From the NCBI GenBank assembly GCA_948567375.1, contig OX419757.1, forward strand, positions 21,638,001 to 21,702,000: a DNA stretch of 64,000 nt, given 5' to 3'. A model generated the notes under the pieces. The model saw only the letters and a program-made list of their open reading frames with translations. It had not been told where the DNA came from and ran no database searches. The DNA is from Lunularia cruciata. Its lineage: Eukaryota > Streptophyta > Marchantiopsida > Lunulariales > Lunulariaceae. The position numbers and the translations under genes are program-made. The number at the start of each line of letters is the position of its first letter. Position 1 is the first letter of the stretch. Of this stretch, positions 54,191 through 64,000 are shown in pieces.

Positions 54191-54219
54191 GACAAACATG
54201 CAAAGGTCCCAAAAGGTAA

Positions 54220-54660
54220 CCTCATAGTTAATTGTTGTGAATGAAATTGTAAAAGGTAATCAAGTGAGAGTATTAATAGATCTGGGAGCAATAGAGAATT
54301 TCTTGCTCTTGTCTTGCAATAAGATTGGGAATGGATCTAGAGAGAGATGAGAGTGCAGAAGTAGAGTTACCTAATGGGCAAACAAGAGGACTGAATCATT
54401 ATCTAGATAGGTAACACTCTCTGTAGGAGAATATCAAGAAGCCATTGAGTGGCAAGTGATACAATTAGCTCGTTATGATGCAATCGTAGGCATGACGTGG
54501 ATGGAACATTACAACTCAATGGTAGTTTGGAGGAAGAAAGTAGTGAGACCCACCAATGGTCAGTCATTCCACCAATTGTCAATCACACAAGCAAGAACTG
54601 CCTCTAATGTCATAGGGACTGCAATTATCTATAAGACTAAATAGATGTTTCATGGGTCTA
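54220..54660 (+). pseudogene. G1 aspartic protease pseudogene
   Basis: VKGNQVRVLIDLGAIENFL near 54250-54305 replaces the usual LIDSGAxxNFI: the catalytic Asp is present but the Ser is now Leu. Downstream QLARYDAIVGMTWMEHYN (near 54465) is the conserved second motif (DxIxGMxWL). A stop before MFHGSN separates it from RT. Confidence 0.75.
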
Positions 54661-55480
54661 ATAAGAGAAGTCCAGAGTGCACAACTTGATGGAAAAATTC
54701 TTGAGAAATTAAAAGATGTGGTGGATGAGTTTCAGGATGTCTTTCATGATGATCTACCCTCAGGATTACCACCAAAAAGGAGAGTAGATCATAAAATTGA
54801 GACACTCTTGAAGAAGACACCTCCTTGTAAGGCTCCATATTGCTTATCATCTCATGAGTTGTAAGAGTGTAAGACTCAAATTGAGGAGATGCTGCAAAAG
54901 GAGTTCATGCAACCTAACATATCACCATTATGGGGCTCTTGTCTTGTTTGTGAATAAGAAGGATGGTACAATGCGCATGTGCATTGACTATCGGGGTCTC
55001 AATCAAGAAATAGTGAAGAACAAATACCCCTTACCTCGCATGGATGACATGTTTGATCAAATCCATGAAGCAAGATACTTCACCAAATTGGACTTACGGA
55101 GTGGTTACAATCAAATCCAAATTGTAGAGGAGGATGTGTACAAAACTGCCTTTCAGACCAAGTATGGCCACTTTGAGTATCTTGTGATGCCTTTTGGCCT
55201 CACCAATGCACCTGCCACTTTCATGAGTCTAATGAATGATATATTTTGTCCATACTTGGATAAGTTTGTTATCATCTTCTTGGATGACATCTTAGTATAC
55301 AATAGCAAAATGACAAAACACAAATAGCATCAACAAGAAGTCCTCCAAATTCTAAGACAAAATTGATTGTATGCCAAAATCTCAAAGTGCAAGTTTGGCA
55401 AATCTAAAGTAGACTACTATGGGCATTGAGTAAGTGCAAAGGGCATTCAAGTATTGACGGATAAAATTGAGGTCATTCAA
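54661..55480 (+). pseudogene. G1 reverse transcriptase pseudogene
   Basis: Order: LKDVVDEFQDVFHDDLPSGL, PPKRRVDHKIE, then after a stop and frame change the palm [68 protein letters not shown] and [13 protein letters not shown]. The catalytic FLDD is at 55277-55288 and intact. FLDD is usual for gypsy, against YxDD in copia. Confidence 0.85.
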
Positions 55481-56040
55481 AAATGGAGTGCCCAAGAAGA
55501 TCAGATTCAACTCAAGAGCTTCTTGGGGTTGATGGGATTCTATCATAGATTTTTCAAGGACTTCTCCAAGGTTGCACAATCTTTAACGACACTACTTGGC
55601 AAGGAGAAGAAGTGGACATGGAGATTTGCACAAGAGTTGGCCTTTCAAGAATTGAAAGCCGCCTTGCTACATGCACCAATCTTGAAGTGGTATGATCCAA
55701 AATGTCCAATCAAGTTGGCTATAGATGCATCAGGCACAACAATAGGAGCAATCCTACAACAAGAGTGGCATGACAGATGACATCTAATTGCATATTTCTC
55801 TCAAAATTTATTACCAATAGAGTGCAACTACCACACCATAGAACAAGAGTTGACCATCATTCTTGCAACCAAGCATTGGAAGCACTATCTGGGCAAGAAG
55901 GCATTTGTAGTAGAGATAGACCATAAACCTCTAGTCTACCTCGAGATGCAGAAGGATTCATCTCATTGCCAGATTTGGTGGGCAGAGTGGCAACAATGCT
56001 TCAACATGACAATCACTTATGTGGAAGGTAAGAAGTAACT
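55481..56040 (+). pseudogene. G1 RNase H pseudogene
   Basis: Contains LKSFLGLMGFYHRFFKDFSK, QELAFQELKAALLHAPIL, KLAIDASGTTIGAILQQE (the D of the RNase H core, near 55722), then TIILATKHWKHYLGKKAFVV and DHKPLVYLEMQ. Frame breaks at about 55780-55850. A TAA follows VEGKK at 56036-56038. Confidence 0.85.
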
Positions 56041-57060
56041 TGCAAATGCATTCACCCACATGCCAATGGCAAACAACTTGGTGGTAGAGGTTCCTATTAA
56101 CCCTAAATTTTGGCTAGAGATTCTGGTTGTTACAAAAACTGAACTATAGATTGTAGAAGCACAATCATCCAAAGGTGTCACAAACACCCAAGGATTCACC
56201 TTTTGTGATGGTGGATTATGGATCCCAAATGTCCCAGAATTATGCACTACAATTCTAGCAAAATGTCATGATTTGGCCATTGCAGGTCATGTCGGAGTGG
56301 ACAAGACCTTGGATGCAGTCCAATGCCATTACTATTGGCCTAAGATGAGTAACGATATGATGGACTACATGCATAGCTGTCTACTTTGTCAACAAAAGAA
56401 ACCTTCTAATCAAGCTCTTGTTGTGCTCCTTTGACCTCTCCCCACTCCTACCCAACACTGGGAACAAGTGGTATGGATCTCATCTGTGAATTACCCAAGA
56501 CCACCTTAGGGTTTGATTCCATCGTGGTCTTTGTAGACTGGCTTAGCCAAATGATTCATGTACATCCTACCACCAAGCATGTGACCACTCCACAACTAGC
56601 TCAATTATACTTAGATGCAGTCTTCTCTCACCATGGCTTGTCTCGAGTACTCATCACCAATAGAGGCACTCAATTCACTATTTTGTTTTGGCAAACACTC
56701 TTTGGTTTCTTCAAAACCAAGTTGGCCATGTTTACAGTTTACCACCCACAAATAGATGGACAAACAAAGTGGGCTAATTGCATTATTGAAGACAAGTTAT
56801 ACGGCTTCACCTTAGAAGAGCAAGAGAGGTGGGACACCCTACTCCCGTTGGTGGAATTTGCTTACACAAATTTAGTGAATGCATCCAACCAAGTCGCTCT
56901 GTTCTTCCTCATGTATGGTGAGCATCCCTTCACACCTTTTAGCTTGATAAAGATCCATCCGGTGGCTACCAAGGTCGACGCAGTCAACATATTTGTTTCT
57001 AGAATCCAACAAGGTGTAGAGAGCGCCAAGCACAAATTACAAATTGTGCAAAATTGATAA
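56041..57060 (+). pseudogene. G1 integrase pseudogene, catalytic residues lost
   Basis: The zinc-binding part reads CHDLAIAGHVGVDKTLD then MDYMHSCLLCQQ (HHCC retained). Core: FDSIVVFVDWLSQ keeps the first Asp; LITNRGTQFT has Asn where G2 has Asp (LITDRGTQFT); DGQTKWANCIIED has Lys where G2 has Glu (DGQTEQANRTIED). Two of the three DDE acids are therefore gone. A frame change lies near 56450. Confidence 0.88.
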
Positions 57061-57546
57061 AAGCAATATACTAATGCACACCGTAGGTACACGTGGTTCA
57101 ATGTTGGGGATCAGGTATGGCTATCGACAACCAGCCTCACATTAGTTGGACCTGGTAAGCTTAGACCTTGTTTTATTGAGCCTTTCTCGATTCTTTGTTG
57201 AGTCGGCATTGTGGCCTATCACCTCGAGCTACCACCACACATGAAGATCCATCCATTGTTCCATGTTTCCCTATTACGTAGATATGCTCCCCAATCAGGC
57301 CAATGTCATTCCACACAAGACATTTGACCTTGTTCGACACTCATTGATGGCATGGAGGAATAGAAGTGGAATGTATTCTCCAAAAATGCATATGTGGTAT
57401 GCGCCATCCGCGGGTGGACTATCTAGTACAATGGAAAGGTTACCCTCTCTATGAAGCAACTTGGGAGCTTGCTGCCAATTTGACATATGTACCGGTGTTG
57501 GTGCAAGCGTTTGAGCAACAACTATACAACGAGTACATTACATCTT
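57061..57546 (+). pseudogene. G1 integrase C-terminus and chromodomain
   Basis: GDQVWLSTTSLTLVGPGK, YHLELPPHMKIHP and HVSLLRRYAP-like sequence, then VDYLVQWKGYPLYEATWE, a clear chromodomain core (YLVxWKGYPxxExTWE), and a tail ending at 57546 just before the polypurine tract. Chromodomains at integrase C-termini define chromoviruses and in known members direct integration toward heterochromatin. A frameshift lies between the two parts. Confidence 0.88.
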
Positions 57547-57561
57547 AAAAGGAGGGAGATC
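57547..57561 (+). other. G1 polypurine tract
   Basis: AAAAGGAGGGAGATC directly before the 3' LTR; primer for plus-strand synthesis in active relatives. Confidence 0.8.
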
Positions 57562-58301
57562 TATAATACCAAGAACTAGCCATATGATCTAGATGTGAAA
57601 TTAAGTTTGGTAACATCTAGAATAATGTTATACATGATGGTCAAAATAGATCAAATAGAAGTATCACCAAAAGAGTATTTCTACTAATAGGGTAGAAACC
57701 AAAATAGACTTGAAAACCTTAAAACCAATAGCTAGACATATGATTTAAAGGTGAGAATTGGTTTGGTAACATCTAGAAAGATGTTACACATGATGGATTA
57801 AACAAATCAGAAAGAAATATCACCAAAAGTGGACTTTCACTAATAGAGTAGGAACCAAAATATGCCTAAAATCTTTGAAGGCAATTTTGGAGGCCTAAAC
57901 GGATGAATTAGGCCTCAAAACTATGCACATTCTCCCCCTTAAATGGAGGTAAGGTTGGCCTTCCCCTCCTCCTGCTTTGTCTCATCAAGAGCTTTCCAAT
58001 GGTACCTTATCCATGTGATTTTGAGATTCCTACAAGAAGATTCCCTAAAAGATTCACTCTGATCAAAGCTTGTTTGACCAACCAGATAGGACCAAGACTG
58101 ACATGTCACCCATCCAAGTAAGTAATCCAAGGGTGGAGCTTGCTGACATGTCACCTATCTGTGTGCCTAATCCTCTAGTGGAGCTTCCTTGGAGGAGATC
58201 ATCTTTGTCTATATAATAAAGGGAAGGTGCTCCTTTGGGGTATCAGATGATTGAGTGTGAAATTTGTGTTTTCTCTCTTCTCTTGTCCTTGGAGTATTAC
58301 A
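57562..58301 (+). repeat. G1 3' LTR
   Basis: Starts TATAATACCAAGAACTAG (TGTAATACC with G to A) and ends GGAGTATTACA; 740 bp. Confidence 0.9.
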
Positions 58302-59190
58302 ATTCTAGAAACAAATGTGCTGACTACGTCGACCTTGGTAGCCACCGGACTGATCTTCATCAAGCTAGAAGGTGTGGAGGGATGCTCACCATATATGAGG
58401 AAGAACAGAGTGACATGGGTGGATACATTCACTGAATTTTTGTAAGCAAATTCCATCAATAGGAGTAGGGTGTCCCACCTCTCTTGCTTCTCTAAGGTGA
58501 AGCTATGGAACATGTCTTCAATAGTGCGATTAGCCTGCTCTGTTTGTCCATCTATTTGTGGGTGGTAAGTTGTGGACATGGCCAACTTGGTTTTGAAGAA
58601 ACCAAAGAGTGATCGCCAAAACAAACTGGTGAATTGAGTGCCTCTATCGGTGATGAGTACTTGAGACAAGCCATGGTGAGAGAAGACTGCATCTAAGTAT
58701 AATTGAGCTAGTTGTGGAGTGGTCACATCCTTGGTGGTAGGGCATATATGAATCATTTTGCTGAGCCGGTCTACAAAGACCACGATGGAGTCAAACCTTG
58801 AGGTGGTCTTGGGTAATTCATAGACGAGATCCATACTCATGTGTTCCCAACATTGTGTAGGAGTGGGGAGAGGTTGAAGGAGCCATGCAAAAGCTTGATT
58901 AGAAGCTTTGTTCTGTTGATAGAGTAGGCAGCTATGCATGTAGTCCATCATGTTGTTGGGACATCTTGGGCCAATAGTAATGGCATTGGACTGCATCCAA
59001 GGTCTTGTTGACTCTAACATGACCTGCAATGGCCAAATCATGAAATTCTGCTAGAATGGTGGTGCATTATTCTGGGCCATTTCAGATCCATAATCTACCA
59101 TCATGAAAGGTGCATCCTTGCGTGCTGGTGATGCCTTTGGATGATTGTGCTCGCACAATTTATGGATCAATTTTTGTAATAGCCAGAATC
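58302..59190 (-). pseudogene. Gypsy G2, integrase (catalytic triad intact)
   Basis: The 280-residue frame (59041-58199) runs into the G1 LTR at its end; its last authentic residues are VVSTFVSRI. It holds the zinc-binding remnant, MDYMHSCLLYQQNK, then FDSIVVFVDRLSK (Asp), LITDRGTQFT (Asp) and DGQTEQANRTIED (Glu). CLLYQQ has lost the second Cys of the HHCC pair. It continues at 51706 across G1. Confidence 0.88.
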
Positions 59191-59489
59191 TTGGGCCAAA
59201 ATTTAGGGTTAATCTTAACCTCTATCACCAAATTGTTTGCCATTGGCATGCAAGTGAATGCATATGCAAGTTGCTTCTTACCTTCCAAGTAGGTGATTTT
59301 CATGTTGAAGCATTGTCGCCACTCTGCCCACCAAATCTGGTGCCGAGATAGATCTTTCTACGTCTCAAGGTAGACTAGAGGTTTGTGATCTGTCTTTGCT
59401 ACAAATGCCTTCTCGCCCAAATAGTGCTTCCAATGCTTGGTTACAAGGACAATGTCCAACTCCTCTTGTTCTGTGGTGTGATAGTTGCA

Positions 59490-60350
59490 CTTTACCATAA
59501 AAAATTTTGAGCGAAATATGCAATTGGATACCATCCATCATGCCACTCTTGTTGTAGGATTACTCCTATTGCTACACGTGATGCATCTATAGCCAACTTG
59601 ATTGGATGTTTTAGATCATACCACTTCAAGATTGATGCATGTAGCAAGGTGGCTTTCAATTCTTGAAAGGCCAACTCTTGTGCGGTTCTCCATGTCCACT
59701 TCTTCACCTTGCCAAGTAGTGCCATTAAAGGTTGTGCAACAATGGAGAAGTCCTTGTACAAATCAATTGTAGAATCCTGTCAATCCCAAGAAGCTCTTGA
59801 GTTGAGTCTGATCTTTTGGGGCACTCCAGTTTTGAATGACCTCTATTTTATTTGTCAATACTTGAATACCCTCTACTCTTACTCTATGCCCCAAGTAGTC
59901 TACTTCAGACTTGCAAAACTTGCACTTTGAGATTTTGGTGTAAAATTGATTCTGTCTTAGAATCTAGAGGGCTTCTCGTGGATGTTATTGTGTTCCATCA
60001 TTGTGCTACTATATACTAAGATGTAGTCCAGGAAGTTGATAGTAGACTTATTCAAATATGGACAAAATGTGTCATTTATTTGACTCATGAAAGTGGCAAG
60101 CACATTGGTGAGGCCAAAAGGCATCCCGAGATACTCAAAGTAGCCATACTTGGTTTGAAAGGTAGTTTTGTACACATCCTCCTCTACAATTTGGATTTGA
60201 TTGTAACTACTCTACAAGTCCAGTTTGGTGAAGTGTTTTGCTCCATTAAGTTGGTCAAACAGGTCATCCATGCAAGGTAAGGGGTATTTTTTCTTCATTG
60301 TTTGTTGATTGAGACCCCATTAGTCAATGTACATGCATACTGTACCATCC
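59490..60350 (-). pseudogene. Gypsy G2, RT and RNase H
   Basis: From 60350 downward: KKDGTVCMYID, then (60175-59957) MYKTTFQTKYGYFEYLGMPF and GLTNVLATFMSQIND, NFLDYILVYSS where the catalytic FLDD is FLDY, then RNase H (59761-59492) with QELAFQELKATLLHASIL and KLAIDASRVAIGVILQQE. Colinear with G1. Several stops and frame changes. Confidence 0.85.
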
Positions 60351-61120
60351 TTCTTCTTCACAAACAAGATAGGAGCCCCATATGGTGATACGTTGGGTTT
60401 GATGAACCCTTTCTGCAACATATCTTCAATTTGAGTCTTACACTCCTCCAAGTCATGAGGTGACGGACGATATGGGACATAACAAGGAGGTGTTTTCCTT
60501 GGGAGTGTCTCAATTTTATGATCTACTCTCCTTTTTGGTGGTAATCTTGAGGGTAGATCATCAAGAAAGACATCTTGAAACTCATTTACCACATCCTTCA
60601 ATTTCTTAAGAATTTGTCCATCAAGTTGTGCACTTTGAACTTCTCTTATTAGACCCATGAAACATCTATTGGTCTTACAGATAGCCACTGTCCCTATGAC
60701 ATAGAGAGGCAATTCTTGCCTATGCAATTTTTCCTTAGCCCCAAGATCAACCATTGGTGGGTTCTCACTACTTTCTTCCTCTAATCTACCATAGGGTTGT
60801 ACTGCTCTATCCATGGCATGCCTAAGATTGCATCATAACAAGCTAATTGTGTCACTCACTACTCAATTTCTTTTTGATATTCTCCTACATAGAGTGTTAC
60901 CTATCTAGGTAATGTTTCAATCCTCTTTGTTTGCCCGTTAGGTAACTCTACTTCTTCACTCTCATCTCTCTCTAGATCCATTCCCAATCTTATTGCAACA
61001 AAGCGAGACAAGAAATTCTCTATTGCTCTTGGATCTATTAATACTCTCACTTGATTTCCTTCTAGGACTCCATTCACAACAATCAATTGTGAGGTTACCT
61101 TTTGGGACCTTTGCACACTC
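60320..61120 (-). pseudogene. Gypsy G2, protease and pre-RT linker
   Basis: 61116-60901: VRVLIDPRAIENFLS, where the DSGA-type active site has become DPRA. 60814-60320: an open 164-residue frame with ETLPRKTPPCYVPYRPSPHD, LEECKTQIEDMLQKGFIKPN and SPYGAPILFVKKKDG, joining protease to RT as in G1. A stop near 60835 and a frame change separate the two pieces. Confidence 0.82.
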
Positions 61121-61189
61121 GTCTTCTTCCTTCCTTCACTTTTTTGCTTCCTTATTCAGCCAGTAAGGAAGGCCATGATGTGCATTTAC

Positions 61190-61413
61190 TGGCAATCTTT
61201 GTTTTCTAAAGTGATTTCCACTTCCTCCTCTTCCGTGTGTCTCTCCATGTTGTTCAAAGATCACTTGTATGAAGGCCGAGGGCCTCTAGGGAGACGAGCA
61301 CACAAATGGGTAGATATGTGTGCAATATTGCGACAATTGTAACAACGGTATTGTTCTCCTTGAGTTCCTTCTCCTCATAGAGCTCCATCTCTTTGTTCTT
61401 CTACCCGTCCCCA
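61190..61413 (-). pseudogene. Gypsy G2, gag zinc knuckle, truncated
   Basis: CYNCRNIAHISTHLC near 61345-61305 (minus strand) keeps CX2CX4HX4C spacing, colinear with G1 at 53974-54018. Homology to G1 gag stops at about 61413, where repeat X begins. The capsid part and the 5' LTR of G2 are therefore not in the window, lost or displaced. Confidence 0.8.
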
Positions 61414-61416
61414 CTC

Positions 61417-61820
61417 TATCACGCCATTTGTAGTGCCGCATCTAGATGCTTGGACACTGGAGTTCCAGTGATAGTAGTTAGAGTTATTTCAATAGTTTCT
61501 TAGAGACTACTTTCCGATGGTCAGATTTTGTGTTTGGGGTACTGACTTCACGGTGGGGCCCACCATCACTTTGCACCGTTTGCACCGTCGAGTGTGCCGT
61601 CAGTGGGACCATTAGGGTTTCAGAGTTAGCTTGAGTCCAGGGGGTATAGTTTTGAAGTGAGCTCTAGAGAGCTCACTTCACTGATGTTGAGCCTTCGAGT
61701 TCCTGGCTATGGTGGACAGAGGCCGGCAAGGGTCACCTGGATTCTCTATGCTTGAGTGGGTGTGGTTTGATTGTAATCAGTGCCCAGTTGTTGGCAGTTT
61801 ATAGAGTGACAGATCTATGA
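61417..61820 (+). repeat. Repeat X, copy at G2 breakpoint
   Basis: TATCACGCCATTTGTAGTGC onward matches 11570 and 13929. It has more CpG than the other copies (CACGGTGGGGCCCACC, CACCGTCGAGTGTGCCG), so it is probably younger. The match ends at about 61815, next to LTR Y, so the X tail is missing. Confidence 0.75.
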
Positions 61821-62509
61821 GCCGGCCTGTCTCTCACTCAGGATGAACCTCTGATGGCTATTATGGTAGCGCACCATGGACTAAGAAGGCAAGGAACCCG
61901 AACTCCATCATACTCCTCCAAGGCTAACACTCCAAGACTCAAGACATTGCTCACTAGAGAACTCAATGAGAGAGAGAGATAGTTGCAAATGAAAGGATGA
62001 TGAGTACCTCCTCACCCCTTGTTTATATAGTGGTGAAATAGTTACGTACCAAAGTTACTAATTACTATAGTAACTCAAGTTACTAGACTAAAAGTCAAGT
62101 AAAGTCAAAAAGCAGAAAGGAATATCCATTCACATGGGCATATTCCCCTAAGCATGTGATCTTATCTTGACCCAACCACTAAATCAAGGATTCCTTCACA
62201 TGGGCTATCCTTGGACTAAAGAAGAATCCAAAACAAAAAGGTTTGCGGGCCCAAGAGTTCTCAACTCTTTCCTCAAAGCCAAACACCTAGGAATAATACC
62301 AAGTCAACACACTAAAATCCAAAATAGTAGTGCTCGTCTTTTCTACTTCCTCTAAAGTAAGGTCCCCTCTATCTTAGCTATGACTAACTTTAGCTAACCA
62401 TGACTAATATAGAACCATCCTTTATCTCTATATAAATAATATTTCTTAAGTACTTGTAATATCAAGCTAAATATCACAATACCACACACATGCACAAATG
62501 GGTGTTACA
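61821..62509 (-). repeat. LTR Y, copy 3 (689 bp)
   Basis: Sense TGTAACACCCATTTGTGC at 62509 to GGCCGGCTCA at 61821. TATATAAAC on the sense strand near 62030 is a likely TATA box. It abuts a PPT (CCGGGGGTAAA on the minus strand, 62510-62520) and gypsy pol beyond it, so it is a 3' LTR. Confidence 0.85.
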
Positions 62510-62520
62510 TTTACCCCCGG

Positions 62521-64000
62521 ACTAAGTTTTCACTTTGTCCTAAAAGTGAAGGTCTCTCTACCTTCTATGGTACATCTTCAACTTATCATGGTTAATTCTA
62601 TCAAAGTGTCTTCCTCCCAACTCCTTGAGATCATAGGTGTAATTGCCCCACACCTTCTCTACTATGAAAGGTCCAAAGTACTTAGGCAAAAACTTCTTTT
62701 GCACTCTCTTGAATCGAATGGAATCAAACAACATTACCTAATCACCTTCTTTGAAAGGCTCCACCTTCTTCTTGCCTTGCCTCTTGTCATAGCTCTCCTT
62801 TTGTTTCCTTTGGGCTTGCTCCACTCGAACCATAGCAACTGCTCTTGCCTCTTCCAACTCCATGAGTTGATCCTTCCTTGACTTCTCTGCATCACTTCCT
62901 TGTGCTTTCTTCAATCTCCAATGAATGCTTTGGAAGGTAGGAAGATCAAAGTGAATAGGGTAAGGTAGACTCAATACCATACACCAATTGGAATGGAGAA
63001 TATCCGGTGGAAGTCTTCATGGTTGTCCTATACTCCCACAAAACTGCATGAATCCTCTTGTCCCAATGATGTTTAGCCCCCTCCATTTCTGCATCTTTGG
63101 CCAACATCATGCACAAGGTCTGATTGGTTCTCTCTACCAAGCCATTGGAATTTGGCTTATAGGATGTAGTTACTCTATGTGTGATAGAGAAATGTCGTAG
63201 CATGGCTGTAGTAATGCTTCCTATAAACTCTCCTCCTCTATCATAAACCAACTCCAAAGGGCATCCAAACCTAGTGATAATGCGTTCATAAAGAAATCTA
63301 CCCACTTCATCTTCATTCTTGTCCCTGAATGGTCTAGCCTCAACCCACTTAGTAAGGTAATCAGTAACTACCACAATGTACCGATTGTTCCTTGGGGTTC
63401 TATTGAGAGGTCCTACAAAATCAATTCCCTACTTCTCAAAAGGTCCTAGCAATGGAATTGATCTAAGTGGTGGAGTGGATGTAGACTTTCTAGCAAAAGC
63501 TTGACAAACATGACAAGTTTTGCAATAATCAAGACAATCCTTGAAAATCCCTCTCCAATGGTAACCTGCATCTAGAATCTTGAAAGCAATCACCTTTCCT
63601 GCAAAGTGTCCTCCACATACCAAACCTTCATGAAACTCCTTTATGAGTAGGATAGACTCTTCCTTACCCACTGCTCTTCGAAGTAGACCATCTGCTCCTT
63701 GGTGAAAAAGAATATCCTCAACTATTGTGTAAGGTCTAGATCTTGCTACAAGGGCCTTCCTCTCCCTAGCATGCATCCCTTCTGGATAGTTACCTTTTGT
63801 CACAAAATCCACAATCTCCTTGTACTCCATTGGAACCTCTTGAGTGACTGAGATTGTCATGAGCTCCTCATCCGGGAAGGAATCATCCACTGGCTCATCT
63901 CCATCATGATCATAGGCTCTAGATAATAAATCAGCATTTGCATGTTTCTTTCCTGGCCTATCCTCAATTGTGTAGTCATACTCAGACAAGAGTATCATCC
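62521..64000 (-). pseudogene. Gypsy Y lineage, RNase H end and integrase, partial
   Basis: Runs off the right edge. From 63998: YDYTIEDRPGKKHANADLLS (end of RNase H), then a linker and the zinc-binding HEGLVCGGHFAGK ... CKTCHVCQAF, PPLRSIPLLGPFEK, then a single stop where Trp is expected (TGG to TAG, near 63430), GIDFVGPLNRTPRN, VVTDYLTKWVEARPF (Asp), LELVYDRGGEF (Asp) and NGLVERTN (Glu), so the DDE triad is intact. A frameshift near 62950 precedes DLPTFQSIHWRLKKAQG and a tail ending HDKLKMYHRR by 62560. The best-preserved pol in the window; no chromodomain seen. Confidence 0.9.

Larger units (their letters stand above)
51707..58301 (+). mobile_element. Complete chromovirus-type gypsy element G1 (6595 bp)
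   Basis: Two LTRs (738 and 740 bp), PBS, gag, PR, RT, RH, IN, chromodomain and PPT in the standard order. Flanked by a perfect ATTCT duplication (51702-51706 and 58302-58306), and inserted in the integrase gene of G2, a member of the same family in opposite orientation. The two LTRs differ at about 20 of the first 185 bases by my count, so the insertion is old. Multiple stops and frameshifts and lost integrase catalytic residues show that it cannot move on its own. Confidence 0.93.

Noticed and set aside
1-64000. Intact host protein-coding gene
   Set aside because: No frame outside the retroelements shows a conserved non-transposon domain, plausible exon structure or sufficient length.

Overview
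This window reads as nuclear DNA of a seed plant with a large, repeat-filled genome. The sequence is AT-rich and mostly CpG-poor. Almost every recognisable coding stretch is a decayed retrotransposon, and none of the protein-coding ORFs looks like an intact host gene. The heavy nesting of old, diverged LTR elements would suit a gymnosperm, but that is inference. Many internal stops sit where relatives have Gln, Arg or Trp (CAG/CAA to TAG/TAA, CGA to TGA, TGG to TAG), the expected decay of methylated cytosines. I saw no rRNA, CRISPR array or bacterial-type operon.

Layout. 1-7 kb: remnants of a reverse-transcriptase-family protein in both orientations, a CpG-rich non-coding island (1-3.1 kb) and a short repeat in both orientations. 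8.28-8.48 kb: a 200-N assembly gap. 9.4-14.9 kb: a decayed gene of an unrecognised family with a coiled-coil part, split by an LTR-type element (11.6-14.5 kb) that holds an integrase C-terminus with a PHD-like remnant. 15-18 kb: a minisatellite and dispersed repeats. 18.0-30 kb: two related Ty3/gypsy elements on the minus strand. The second is split by a 3.58-kb element (copy A) that codes for the same unrecognised family. 30-36 kb: mostly AT-rich degenerate repeat. 36.5-38.3 kb: a gag-like pseudogene carrying a solo LTR. 39.6-47 kb: a gypsy 3' fragment fused to a 5'-truncated Ty1/copia element, which is split by copy B (3.78 kb) of the unrecognised family.

50.4-61.4 kb is the clearest part. 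A complete chromodomain-bearing gypsy element (G1, 51707-58301, plus strand) lies inside a second copy of the same family (G2, minus strand), with a perfect 5-bp target-site duplication (ATTCT). G1 has both LTRs, a tRNA-Met-type primer binding site, a polypurine tract and gag-PR-RT-RH-IN-chromodomain in order, but its frame is broken and its integrase has lost two of three catalytic acids. From 61.4 kb to the edge are a dispersed repeat, a 689-bp LTR and the 3' pol of another gypsy lineage that runs off the window.

The most novel signal is the family shared by 9.4-14.9 kb, copy A and copy B. It has a conserved N-terminal block (G-x-L-M-x-I-F ... T-T-Y-x-T ... F-F ... W) followed by a charged coiled coil. 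A and B have TG...CA ends, no visible LTR pair and no polymerase.
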